From UPXZ01 sp018055865 (GTDB taxonomy: Bacteria; Bacteroidota; Bacteroidia; Bacteroidales; Paludibacteraceae), in contig CAXYWB010000004.1 of the NCBI GenBank assembly GCA_964292695.1, positions 1-64,000 of the forward strand: a DNA stretch of 64,000 nt. The letters run 5' to 3'. Under the pieces are notes generated by a model, which saw only the letters and a list, made by a program, of their open reading frames with translations, was not told the DNA's origin and made no database searches. The position numbers were made by a program, and so were the translations under genes. Below, piece after piece: positions 17,735 through 26,065 of this stretch (within the stretch, counting starts at the first letter, position 1; each line of letters begins with the position of its first letter).

Positions 17735-19276
17735 CTAAAATCCAAAATCATTGATTTCGACCTGCTCCTGCTCTTCGTGTTCAAAGATTAGCTGATTGTG
17801 CTTCTCCACTCCTTCCACATAAATGGCTTTATATGGAATGGCCGGACAAACGTATTCACAGCCTCCACATCCCACACAAATCTCAGTTTCGGTGTGTGGA
17901 ATGGTTAATGAATCTTTGTAGGGAATCATGCTTACAGCTTGAGTAGGACAATGCTCAGAGCAGGCTCCACAATTGGTTTCGTCTGTATATACAATGCAAT
18001 TCTCAATAACAAAATGGACTTTACCCATTTGGGTTGCATGTTTCTCCTCGATGGTAAGTGGTAAAATGGCTCCTGTAGGACATACTTCACTACAAATAGT
18101 GCAATCGTAATTGCAAAAACCGTGGTCAAAATACAATTTAGGTAGCATCATTCCACCTAATCCATATTCCAGAAATGCCGGTTTGATAACATGTGAGGGA
18201 CATTTGCTTACGCACAAATGACATGAAACACATTTGTTCTGCAGATTGTCCACACTTTTTGCTCCCGGAGGCGCAATGGGATGTTCGCGCTTCACCTCTT
18301 TTTTCAGATCAACGCCTACAGTCTTTTGTGCCAGTAGACCTGTGGCAGCTACGGTAGTGGCCACTGTGGCCGACAAAAAACGTCGTTTTGATTTGTCAAT
18401 TTCAACCGTACCTGACTCCTTCTCTGATAATTTTTTCTTTAAGTTAACCGGAGCATATTTCATAGCATTCCGGTTACAGGCTTCAATGCAGTTGAAACAA
18501 TTGATGCAACGGCTGTAGTCCACAGTCCTATTGTCAGAATTGATGCAGGAAGCTTTGCAATTCATTGAACAGAGTCCGCAGGAATTACAAGCAGTTTCTA
18601 CAAACTGAATTTTATAAAAAGAAAATTTACTCAGAAAACCAAGCGTAGTGCCCACCGGACAAATCGTATTGCAATATGTTCTTCCGTGTTTCCAGGCCAA
18701 AAATCCAATAGCAAGCATAGTAATCAGAGCCACTACAAATGAAAAAACACCTAATCCGTAAATACCGACTTTGTAAAAAGTATAGTTATCGAATTGTGTA
18801 AAAATCGACTGAAGAACGTTGTTGCCGGCTAAATAGGCAGGGCGGAAAATGTGCGTAACCATCCGACCGTAGGCGCCGTACGGATCGATAAGTCCTACAA
18901 AAAAAGTAAAACCAAACAGAAAGGAGATCAACGTAACACCCAAAACTACCCATCTCAACACGTTTTTGGCCGAACTGTAGGAGTATTTTTTCCTTTTTTT
19001 GAGAAGTTTTTTTGAAAGTTTTTTTGAAAGCCAGGCCACAAAATCCTGATATACGCCCATAGGACATACAGACGAACAATATACACGTCCGAAAAGGAGT
19101 GTCAGTACAACCAACGAAATTAATATCAGGGCATTAAGCGACAAAAGAGCAGGGATGAACTGAATGTGAGCCAAAAAATCGAATTTTAAAGGCAACAACT
19201 CAGCAAAATCAAGAAAATAAAACGTAATCAGAACTAAAAGAGCCAATGAAACTCCTACACGTATTTTTTTGAGCAT
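17735..19276 (-). CDS. NapH/NapG-like fused membrane and Tat-type polyferredoxin
   Basis: This 513-residue protein looks like two redox proteins in one. Residues 1-275 resemble NapH: four membrane helices (about 7-22, 41-63, 108-130, 172-195), two CxxxCP motifs (YCSSVCP near 67, YCNTICP near 202) and then two ferredoxin clusters (CNSCGLCSMNC, CINCFNCIEAC). Residues 295-317 form a twin-arginine helix, KSKRRFLSATVATTVAATGL. Residues 335-513 resemble NapG: IAPPGAKSVDNLQNKCVSC and four more Fe-S motifs. The first half should face the cytoplasm and the second the periplasm, moving electrons from quinol to a periplasmic acceptor. No nitrate reductase genes are present. It is the last gene of the tatA run. 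Confidence 0.85.
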   Translation of the reverse strand: MLKKIRVGVSLALLVLITFYFLDFAELLPLKFDFLAHIQFIPALLSLNALILISLVVLTLLFGRVYCSSVCPMGVYQDFVAWLSKKLSKKLLKKRKKYSYSSAKNVLRWVVLGVTLISFLFGFTFFVGLIDPYGAYGRMVTHIFRPAYLAGNNVLQSIFTQFDNYTFYKVGIYGLGVFSFVVALITMLAIGFLAWKHGRTYCNTICPVGTTLGFLSKFSFYKIQFVETACNSCGLCSMNCKASCINSDNRTVDYSRCINCFNCIEACNRNAMKYAPVNLKKKLSEKESGTVEIDKSKRRFLSATVATTVAATGLLAQKTVGVDLKKEVKREHPIAPPGAKSVDNLQNKCVSCHLCVSKCPSHVIKPAFLEYGLGGMMLPKLYFDHGFCNYDCTICSEVCPTGAILPLTIEEKHATQMGKVHFVIENCIVYTDETNCGACSEHCPTQAVSMIPYKDSLTIPHTETEICVGCGGCEYVCPAIPYKAIYVEGVEKHNQLIFEHEEQEQVEINDFGF

Positions 19277-19367
19277 AATATTTTGAATGAATTCCCTGTT
19301 TTGGAATAAATAAAAGGAAAGGACTATGCAAACATCGTCTCGATTCCAATATTGAAGTCAAAGATTT

Positions 19368-20339
19368 TTATATCTTCACTCTTCTCACTTTGAGTTTGTT
19401 CAGATCCATGGTTCCCACATTCAAATCCTGAGCTTTGGACAAATGGGATACTTTTGCGAGTGGCATTTCGCGTACCTGGCTGAAGAAATTAACGGCAGCA
19501 GTATCCACCGCTACAATATCCTGTGAGATAAAAAGACCTTTGGTCAGGACTACGTCAGAAGCCGATTTTCCACGGGGTCCGCTGGTTTTCATCAGTCTGT
19601 AGGCATCAACAATATTGAGCACCGGTCGTTTATCGTACGTACACACATCGGCTATACATTGCTGCAGGTCATTGGCATGGAAAAAACCCCGGTCCCAGAC
19701 AATACCCATGTAATTTTTCATCGAAATGGTCATTTGAGCACCACCATGATTCTTCAAAACCGGAATATTAATCCATTTATCGCAATTTACAATTGCTTCG
19801 TGTATCTTGGTAGATTTCAGGCTTTTGCCTTTTGGGAGTGCTACCTGGCGATAATAAGACTCCTGATGTGCCGGTACTACCTTTGCTCCGGCAGCTTTGG
19901 CAGCCGCTTCAATGCCGCTGTTGGTGTAGCATTTCCGCCAATCGTCGCACGTGTGGTCAAATACGGTCACTTCCTTGGCGCCTGCTTTGAAACACTGTTT
20001 GATAACTTCGGTTACCAGTTTAGGATTGGTATTGGCAGCCAGTTCAGGCGATTTGTCCCAGCCGATATTTGGTTTTACAACCACTTTATCTCCTTTTTTT
20101 ATAAATTTTCCCATCCCCCCCATTTCAGCAATGGCTTTGCGAAACATAGCTTCGGGCTCACCGCCAAGAACCGCAACCAAATCGAAGTTGGCTGCTGTGG
20201 TTGCCGGAGCAGCACTGGCGCCATTTACAAATGTCTGAGAAAGAATATCCATTCCGGAGCTTTCCTTCAGAAGCGTTTTTCCGCCAACTGCTACAGCACC
20301 GGTTATGGCTACTGATTTCAAAAATTTTCTTCTATCCAT
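19368..20339 (-). CDS. Tat-exported DUF362 protein
   Basis: The 323-residue protein begins MDRRKFLKSVAITGAVAVGG, a standard twin-arginine signal (RRKFLK followed by a hydrophobic stretch), so export by Tat as a folded protein is expected. The body is DUF362: KGDKVVVKPNIGWDKSPELAAN near residue 82, VFDHTCDDWRKCYTNSGI near 125, and INIPVLKNHGGAQMTISMKNYMG near 190. The family is poorly characterised and often found beside ferredoxins. It has scattered Cys residues but no CxxCxxC ferredoxin motif. It sits 91 bases upstream of the NapH/NapG-like gene and 30 bases after the phosphoribosyltransferase gene. Confidence 0.9.
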   Translation of the reverse strand: MDRRKFLKSVAITGAVAVGGKTLLKESSGMDILSQTFVNGASAAPATTAANFDLVAVLGGEPEAMFRKAIAEMGGMGKFIKKGDKVVVKPNIGWDKSPELAANTNPKLVTEVIKQCFKAGAKEVTVFDHTCDDWRKCYTNSGIEAAAKAAGAKVVPAHQESYYRQVALPKGKSLKSTKIHEAIVNCDKWINIPVLKNHGGAQMTISMKNYMGIVWDRGFFHANDLQQCIADVCTYDKRPVLNIVDAYRLMKTSGPRGKSASDVVLTKGLFISQDIVAVDTAAVNFFSQVREMPLAKVSHLSKAQDLNVGTMDLNKLKVRRVKI

Positions 20340-20369
20340 AGTGATATTTTTTTTGTGGAAAATTAATTC

Positions 20370-20768
20370 TTAGATATTCCAGGGAAATCGAAAACAAGAT
20401 TCGTTGTATAATGCATAATCGGCATTTCCATTCACCGCAAATGTCTTAATTTGTTTTGCACCCTGCAGAAGTCCGATTGCAAAATTGATGGTAGCACCCG
20501 TTTTTATTCTGTCCTCCACCATGAGTATGGTTTTATCTCTGTACTCAAAACCGACAGGCGAGAGCAACTGCGGATTTTCGTATTTCGGTTTCTGATTGGT
20601 GTCGCGCAAATTTATTTTCAAAATCTGAAATTCAACTCCTAATCGTTGATTCAGAATGGCTGCCGGAATTATTCCACCGTTAGCAATGGCTACAATGATA
20701 TCAAACTGATCGTGAAATTCAATTTCACGAAATCGGGCCATAACTTCTTCAAACGATTTAACTTCCAT
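20370..20768 (-). CDS. Phosphoribosyltransferase-family protein
   Basis: This 132-residue type I phosphoribosyltransferase carries IVAIANGGIIPAAILNQRLG near residue 25 and the PRPP-binding segment KTILMVEDRIKTGATINFAI (about residues 79-98). The usual pair of acidic residues is Glu-Asp rather than Asp-Asp. The C-terminal FPWNI recalls the Pro-Trp end of xanthine/guanine phosphoribosyltransferases. It would attach a nucleobase to PRPP. Its ATG directly follows the stop codon of the upstream membrane protein gene with no gap, which implies translational coupling and perhaps salvage of the base that the membrane protein imports. The substrate is unknown. Confidence 0.8.
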   Translation of the reverse strand: MEVKSFEEVMARFREIEFHDQFDIIVAIANGGIIPAAILNQRLGVEFQILKINLRDTNQKPKYENPQLLSPVGFEYRDKTILMVEDRIKTGATINFAIGLLQGAKQIKTFAVNGNADYALYNESCFRFPWNI

Positions 20769-21278
20769 TTATACCTTTTCCAATGCTTTGAGCACCAAAA
20801 ATCCACCAGCTACCTGCAAGAGCATGCCCGGATAACCGATTCGGATGTCCTGAAAAGCGGCTGCAAAACTTTGTGTCATAGCCCATTCGGCACCCATTCC
20901 TACTATCTGGTATGCCAGAACAGCTAATAAAATTCCGAAAATGCTTACTTTACCGAAATGCTTTGCAGCCATAGCAGCAGCTACTGCCAGGAACACGGAT
21001 TTAATCAAAATAATGGGTAACACAGCCGCAGGAGGCATACCGAAGAGCAGACTATTAATCAGTGGTGATAAAACTGCTGTAAGCAAACCTACGCGTATGC
21101 CATATTTGTAGGCTGCAATCATCGTAAAGAAGTAGATGGGCAAAAAGATAAGTCCTCCTTGTGGAATCTGATGTACCAATTGCGGAAGCAGTAAGTTTCC
21201 GACAATAAAAATTGCCGCAAACAAATAAGTTTTAACATTGGCGAAATCCAGTGAATAAAGTTTTACTGATGATGACAT
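20769..21278 (-). CDS. ECF-transporter S-component-like membrane protein
   Basis: The 169-residue protein is very hydrophobic with five or six membrane helices (about 16-35, 41-57, 62-78, 81-99, 106-127, 148-165). Length, helix number and the pattern GLIFLPIYFFTMIAAYKYGIR followed by a small-residue-rich helix resemble substrate-binding S components of energy-coupling-factor vitamin transporters. No EcfA or EcfT gene is in the window, so it would need shared modules encoded elsewhere or act alone. It abuts the phosphoribosyltransferase gene exactly, hinting at a nucleobase-like substrate (inference). A TATTTTTG box at 21323-21330 on the minus strand could give it its own promoter. Confidence 0.62.
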   Translation of the reverse strand: MSSSVKLYSLDFANVKTYLFAAIFIVGNLLLPQLVHQIPQGGLIFLPIYFFTMIAAYKYGIRVGLLTAVLSPLINSLLFGMPPAAVLPIILIKSVFLAVAAAMAAKHFGKVSIFGILLAVLAYQIVGMGAEWAMTQSFAAAFQDIRIGYPGMLLQVAGGFLVLKALEKV

Positions 21279-21427
21279 ATGACTTTTGATTTTTTATGAT
21301 TATTTTTTATGATTTAATTCAACAAAAATAGGATAAATTCCGCAAAATACAGCCAATGAATGAGTTAAATTTCAATAAAAGAAAAAAACAGTTAAATGCA
21401 GGCAATAATCCAAATCTTAATATACCG

Positions 21428-22309
21428 CTACTTCATGTATGCGACATCCGGTTCGTCTGCCTGACTATCTTCTTCTTCGGCATCATCTTCAGTTTCAGAA
21501 TCGGAGTCTGGCTTATTTTTACAAACAACGATGCTTAACTCGTAAAGCAAATAAATGGGTGTTGCAACAATCATCATAGTAAAGGGATCGGTAGTAGGGG
21601 TGATGAATGCTGCTAAAATCAGCACAACGACAAAAGCATATTTTCGAAAAGTGCGAAGCATCTGCTTGTTCACCACACCAATTTGTGAAAGCAAATACAT
21701 GACCACAGGTAATTCGAAGGCGAGCCCCATGAAAAACACGAGCAAAGCCAGTGTATTCATATATGATTGGATAGAAATCTGATTGACAACGACTTCCGAC
21801 ACCTGATAAGTGCCCAGAAAACGGAGCGTAAAAGGAAAAATAATGAAATAGCTAATGGCAGCACCCAGGTAAAATAAAACAGAAGATGATAGAAATATTT
21901 TACCTACACTTTTTTTTTCATCCGGATATAGTGCGGGTCTGATAAATTTCCATGATTCGTAAAGGAGATAGGGAACGGAAATAATCACAGCAATCATGAA
22001 TGAAGAAAGCATGTGTATCATAAACTGGCCTGAAAGGGTGATATTGATCATCTGAATCTGAAATGATTCGGGACATAATGCCGGAAATTTGGTCAGATCG
22101 GCCAGATAACAGAGGAAACGATAGGTGTGAAAATCGGAAGTCAGCGGGGGAAGTACTATTTTATTGAAAATAAAATCTTTGAATGAAAAACCGATTGCTA
22201 CAAGCACTATAAGCACGCCCAAACTTCGGAGAATTGTCCAACGCAATGCCTCCAAATGTTCCCAAAACGTGCTATCCTTCTCAGAAATTGAATTTTTCAT
22301 CGACTTCAT
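21428..22309 (-). CDS. tatC: Sec-independent translocase subunit TatC
   Basis: TatC is the six-helix receptor that binds twin-arginine signal peptides of folded export substrates. The 293-residue protein has the conserved N-terminal FWEHLEALRWTILRSLG (about residues 15-31), the VPYLLYESWKFIRPALYPDEKK loop (near residue 132) and RKYAFVVVLILAAFITPTTDP (near residue 224), all typical. It carries an unusually acidic C-terminal tail of about 25 residues, rich in Asp and Glu. It follows tatA by 34 bases. No tatB-like gene is adjacent, which is common outside Proteobacteria. Two predicted Tat clients lie downstream on the same strand. Confidence 0.96.
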   Translation of the reverse strand: MKSMKNSISEKDSTFWEHLEALRWTILRSLGVLIVLVAIGFSFKDFIFNKIVLPPLTSDFHTYRFLCYLADLTKFPALCPESFQIQMINITLSGQFMIHMLSSFMIAVIISVPYLLYESWKFIRPALYPDEKKSVGKIFLSSSVLFYLGAAISYFIIFPFTLRFLGTYQVSEVVVNQISIQSYMNTLALLVFFMGLAFELPVVMYLLSQIGVVNKQMLRTFRKYAFVVVLILAAFITPTTDPFTMMIVATPIYLLYELSIVVCKNKPDSDSETEDDAEEEDSQADEPDVAYMK

Positions 22310-22343
22310 CTTTTCTTCCCTGGCAGAAAACAGATGATTGAAA

Positions 22344-22529
22344 TTATTCTATGTCTTTTTTAATTTCTTCGTCGACGTCTTTCAGTCCTTTTTTGAAACT
22401 GGTTACACCCTTGCCGAGTCCACGCATCAGTTCGGGTATTTTTTTACCGCCAAAAATTAAAAGTACCACTAAAGCAATTAAAATAATTTCAGGAGCACCG
22501 AGCGAAAATAACAAAATGTTTGTTAGCAT
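22344..22529 (-). CDS. tatA: Sec-independent translocase subunit TatA
   Basis: The 61-residue protein has one N-terminal membrane helix (about residues 3-20, with the typical GAPEIILIALVVLLIFGG) and then the signature GGKKIPELMRGLGKG hinge and amphipathic helix, ending in a charged tail. TatA oligomers form the transient export path gated by TatC. It is the first gene of the run continuing through tatC. A -7-like TACATTTG lies at 22564-22571 on the minus strand, 35 bases upstream, without a clear -33 box. Confidence 0.95.
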   Translation of the reverse strand: MLTNILLFSLGAPEIILIALVVLLIFGGKKIPELMRGLGKGVTSFKKGLKDVDEEIKKDIE

Positions 22530-22665
22530 GATATTTTGTGTTTAATTGTTGGTTATCGAACTACAAATGTAAGAATTTTTTCAACTTAGTACGCCGTAGA
22601 AAATAAAAATTTACTTTTTTTTGATAAATAGCGACGGTAGGCTCTGAGAGTTACAAAAAAACATA

Positions 22666-23235
22666 CTATTTCTCGTCGATGTAGATAGGTCCCTGCGGGT
22701 TCAAAATCCGCCATTTGGAAAGCGACTGGTCCGCTTCGAAACCCACCCCGGTTATAATCATGGTTGGTCTGGTCACTCGGATAAATTTATCAGAAAAAAT
22801 ACGATCTTGCGATTCGTCCCAATACAAGATTTCGGTTTCAAACATCACTCCTTCCAGATTGATGGCTCTCACTTTCCCTTTGAACTCCCAAAGCCTTTTC
22901 CTGTCGTAATAGCGGGCATAATTGCTGGTAAAGGTGGCGTTGATAGAGAGATTTTCGGCAAATCGCTCAAAATGAAGACCTTTCGTAAATTCCCAATACG
23001 GTTCAGCTGCCCTGTCGTAAATTTCCCATTTATCGGTATAAATGCGATAACGTGTAATTCCGGAGTCGGAAATCACGGTGGTAATTTTGGTTGAAGAAAG
23101 CCCCGGAAGGGTTTTGCGGTCTTTTACAGCCTCTATTTTATCGGGTTCTTCTTTCGTACAAGAAACAGCAAATAACACAACAACCACCAAAAGGGCGGTT
23201 GTCAGCTTATTCATTATTTTTCCCGACATTTTCAC
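22666..23235 (-). CDS. lptC: LPS export lipoprotein LptC
   Basis: LptC is the membrane-anchored bridge that passes lipopolysaccharide from the LptBFG extractor to LptA. The protein is 189 residues from the first ATG, or 182 if it starts at the second Met (position 8), which gives a more usual signal peptide. The lipobox FAVSC places the Cys at residue 26 (19 in the short form), so the Bacteroidota form is a lipoprotein. The beta-strand-rich body includes ITRYRIYTDKWEIYDRA and YARYYDRKRLWEFKGKVRAIN, as in the LptC/YrbK family. It starts 3 bases after the outer-membrane protein gene and is surely cotranscribed. Confidence 0.85.
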   Translation of the reverse strand: MKMSGKIMNKLTTALLVVVVLFAVSCTKEEPDKIEAVKDRKTLPGLSSTKITTVISDSGITRYRIYTDKWEIYDRAAEPYWEFTKGLHFERFAENLSINATFTSNYARYYDRKRLWEFKGKVRAINLEGVMFETEILYWDESQDRIFSDKFIRVTRPTMIITGVGFEADQSLSKWRILNPQGPIYIDEK

Positions 23236-23238
23236 GCG

Positions 23239-24489
23239 CTACAATTTTGGTTTGAAGAACCAGAATTCATTGATGGATGCACTGAACGTAAGTTTCAGGT
23301 AATCTTCACGAAGCAACGACGAGGAACCGATTTTACCATATTCCAGCGATACATTTATCATGCTTTTTGAGGTTTTGGTAGGCAGTCCTACTCCTGCGCT
23401 CACTATAAAATTATTCGGTTGCGAATTTCCGAGTCTGTAATACTGATTGGCAGAGCTGAAACCTATCCGGTAGCGGATATGGTCTGAATATTTGACACGC
23501 CCCGCAGGATTGGGGATATATTCAGCTCCGATTGCAATTTTTGATGTATTCACCAGTGAATCTGTCTTTCCGAAAAACATAGCATCGCCCCATTTCTGTT
23601 GCGTGTAATCAAATCCAACTGTCAGTTTTTTATTGAAAGTATAAGAAAGTCCGACACCCAACGTTTGAGGCAATTCAAATCCCTTCACATTTCTGAGCGT
23701 ATCGCCGTTGAGTATGGATGTAAATTCGCCGTTCAGTTTGTCCTTATTTTCGTAAATAAGTCCTAGAGTTACGTCGTGCTTATCGGCAAACGTGTTGTAG
23801 ACTTGTAATCCGTATCGAAATTTGAAATCGGATGCTTTAATCTGATTGGTGTAAAATGAAGTTCCAAAACCTGAGGATGATCCAAATGCTAATGTACGAT
23901 AATGACTTGCATCGCCGAAAAGATAATAAGCATTGACTCCGAGCGAAATATGATTGAACAACCCTACAGACAAACCTCCATAAAGCTGCGAAATACCTCC
24001 TGAACCTGTAAATGATTGTTGATAACCCACTTTGTACGGGTCTTCGGCTGGTGAATTGCGCGGAATGCTAATCGAGTCGGTCTGACCAAAATTATAGCCT
24101 ACAAGTGAATAAGGCAACAATCCGGCACTGAATCCGAGCCATTTGGCAAGCGGAAAACGCATGGTCATGTAATCCAGGTTGGCGTTCAGGGTATTTTTGG
24201 ATTTGTTCAGATCCGAAAAATGTGAAAAACGCATACCGGCGCCAATATCAAACATAAATGTAAGACTGTCAACACTGGTATAAGAGGCTGGGTTTACACT
24301 GTTTATAGTGTTTTGTGAGCGGTTACCCAATGAAACTCCTCCCATTCCACGGAGTTCGGTAGCGGCTCCGTCCGAAATTTCACCATAGCCGAAACGTGTG
24401 TACGGAGAGTTGGTATTGTTTTGACTTACAGCAAAATGCGCAGATGCAGCAAGCAAAAACACTGAAAATAAGATTTTTTTGTAATGCAT
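23239..24489 (-). CDS. Outer-membrane beta-barrel protein of unknown function
   Basis: The 416-residue protein has a signal peptide (about residues 1-22) followed by SPYTRFGYGEISDGAATELRGMGG and NSVNPASYTSVDSLTFMFDIG. These are marks of a Bacteroidota outer-membrane family related to the long-chain fatty-acid transporter fold (FadL/PorV-like). The rest alternates polar and aromatic residues in about a dozen short strands, consistent with a beta barrel. It is the first gene of a two-gene unit with lptC. The pairing hints at a role near the envelope lipid path, but that is inference. Confidence 0.78.
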   Translation of the reverse strand: MHYKKILFSVFLLAASAHFAVSQNNTNSPYTRFGYGEISDGAATELRGMGGVSLGNRSQNTINSVNPASYTSVDSLTFMFDIGAGMRFSHFSDLNKSKNTLNANLDYMTMRFPLAKWLGFSAGLLPYSLVGYNFGQTDSISIPRNSPAEDPYKVGYQQSFTGSGGISQLYGGLSVGLFNHISLGVNAYYLFGDASHYRTLAFGSSSGFGTSFYTNQIKASDFKFRYGLQVYNTFADKHDVTLGLIYENKDKLNGEFTSILNGDTLRNVKGFELPQTLGVGLSYTFNKKLTVGFDYTQQKWGDAMFFGKTDSLVNTSKIAIGAEYIPNPAGRVKYSDHIRYRIGFSSANQYYRLGNSQPNNFIVSAGVGLPTKTSKSMINVSLEYGKIGSSSLLREDYLKLTFSASINEFWFFKPKL

Positions 24490-24657
24490 TTATTGATTTG
24501 ACGGATATTATCCGTTTTTTTGAATCCTTTTTTTTGAATATGCAAAGATGGCACAATTAATTTTCATGTGAAAATAAAATCACTTTCACCCCGTTAAAAA
24601 AGCTGAAACTACTGTGTTCTTTGTGCTAAATATACGAAAAATCCGAATTCTGAAGCT

Positions 24658-25509
24658 TTAAAGTATCATTTTCTCGATAGGAACAACCAGAATTCCCTCG
24701 GCTCCCAGATTTTTCAGCTTTCCGATTATGTCCCAAAATCCTTTTTCGCTGATTACGGCATGAAGCGAACTCCAACCATTTTTGGCCAGAGGCATTACTG
24801 TGGGACTTCTCATGCCCGGTATTATTTCAACTATTCGGTCGATGTTGGCTGTAGGTACGTTCATCAGAACATATTTCTTATCCTCTGCCACTTGCACTGC
24901 CTCCACCCTGAACAAAAATTCATCAAGAATTTCACTTTTTTCTGTCGACAAATCATTATTTGCTATCAGTACTGCTTCCGACTTCATTACTGTTTCAACT
25001 TCTTTCAAATGATTGGTGATAAGCGTACTTCCGGAGCTTACAATATCAAATATAGCATCTGCCAAGCCTATACCCGGTGCTATTTCCACCGAACCGGTAA
25101 TGACATGAATATGCGCCTGAATGTTTTTTGATGTGAGATATTCGGTCAGTATGCGCGGATATGAAGTGGCTATAACTTTGCCTTCAAACCATCCGACGCC
25201 CGGATATTCCTGTTCTTTCGGAATAGCCAGTGACAACCGGCACTTGCTGAAGCCCAGCCTTTTCACTATTCTGGCATCTTTTTGCTTTTCAGCAAATTCA
25301 TTTTCGCCCACTATACCTACGTCGGCCACTCCATCGGCTACCGATTGGGGTATGTCATCGTCGCGGAGAAAAAGTACTTCGACAGGAAAATTCTTTGCAG
25401 GCAGCAGAAGCAGTCTTTTGGCCGATTCAAGTTTTATACCCGTTTCGGATAGAAGAGACATGGTGTCTTCATTTAATCTACCCTTGGTCTGTATGGCTAT
25501 TCTTAGCAT
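24658..25509 (-). CDS. hisG: ATP phosphoribosyltransferase (long form)
   Basis: HisG joins ATP and PRPP in the first step of histidine synthesis. The 283-residue length and the C-terminal regulatory ACT-like domain (VLMNVPTANIDRIVEIIPGMRSP near residue 213, GAEGILVVPIEKMIL at the end) mark the long, histidine-inhibited form. The N-terminus LRIAIQTKGRLNEDTMSLL and the PRPP loop APGIGLADAIFDIVSSGSTL (near residue 148) are typical. No other his genes flank it: the minus-strand gene downstream is the outer-membrane protein. The rest of the pathway must lie elsewhere. Confidence 0.96.
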   Translation of the reverse strand: MLRIAIQTKGRLNEDTMSLLSETGIKLESAKRLLLLPAKNFPVEVLFLRDDDIPQSVADGVADVGIVGENEFAEKQKDARIVKRLGFSKCRLSLAIPKEQEYPGVGWFEGKVIATSYPRILTEYLTSKNIQAHIHVITGSVEIAPGIGLADAIFDIVSSGSTLITNHLKEVETVMKSEAVLIANNDLSTEKSEILDEFLFRVEAVQVAEDKKYVLMNVPTANIDRIVEIIPGMRSPTVMPLAKNGWSSLHAVISEKGFWDIIGKLKNLGAEGILVVPIEKMIL

Positions 25510-25590
25510 AATTATAATTGATTAATAACAGGATTGTTAGTGAAAAACAGATAGAAATATTTCAAAATTACGTATTATTTTAAAAAGAAA

Positions 25591-25616
25591 AAAGTCCGTT
25601 ATTGCTAACGGACTTT
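25591..25616 (-). terminator. Terminator of the first small lipoprotein gene
   Basis: An 11-bp perfect stem (25591-25601 with 25606-25616) with loop TTGC gives a T-rich run on the minus strand (TTTTTTCTTTTT). Confidence 0.8.
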
Positions 25617-25643
25617 GTGCTCAAATAATTGTGCTTAGCTCAA

Positions 25644-25832
25644 TTAATTAACAGCAGCAGCAACTGAATCAACAGCTGCAGTAGCAGTAGAGTCAATAAC
25701 TGCGATAGCAGAATCAGCAACTTCTACAATTTCAGTTGCAATTGAATCTTGTGCTTCCTCAACTTTTTCAGCTGGTTTGTTGCAAGCTACAAACATTGAA
25801 GCTACAGCAAAAAATAAAAATACTTTTTTCAT
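25644..25832 (-). CDS. Small Ala/Val/Asp/Ser-rich lipoprotein
   Basis: The 62-residue protein has a lipoprotein signal peptide with lipobox MFVAC (Cys17), then NKPAEKVEEAQDS and a tail of repeated Asp-Ser-(Ile/Val/Thr)-Ala units. The mature part is only 46 residues, acidic and with no predicted fold. It shares the first 21 residues almost exactly with the next small gene upstream, so the two are paralogues. Strong translation signals and a clean terminator argue that it is a real gene. A role as a surface or periplasmic spacer lipoprotein is conceivable but unproven. It has a possible -7 box, TAACTTTG, at 25893-25900 on the minus strand. Confidence 0.72.
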   Translation of the reverse strand: MKKVFLFFAVASMFVACNKPAEKVEEAQDSIATEIVEVADSAIAVIDSTATAAVDSVAAAVN

Positions 25833-26065
25833 TTTGTTTTAATCCTTTAAAAATTTAACATGTTATATATTTTGTTCAATTCAAAATCGGGGCAAAGTTA
25901 CATCAATATTTTGATATACCATTAATAATTTTCATTTTTTTTTATTTTTTTTTTGCTTTTCCGTCTTTTTTCTAAAAAAACTACAAAAAAACGCTAAATA
26001 ATCAATAAAAATCAGTTCAGTTCAGCCTGTTTCTCATAAAACAGTAAAAATAATCAGGTTTCTGA

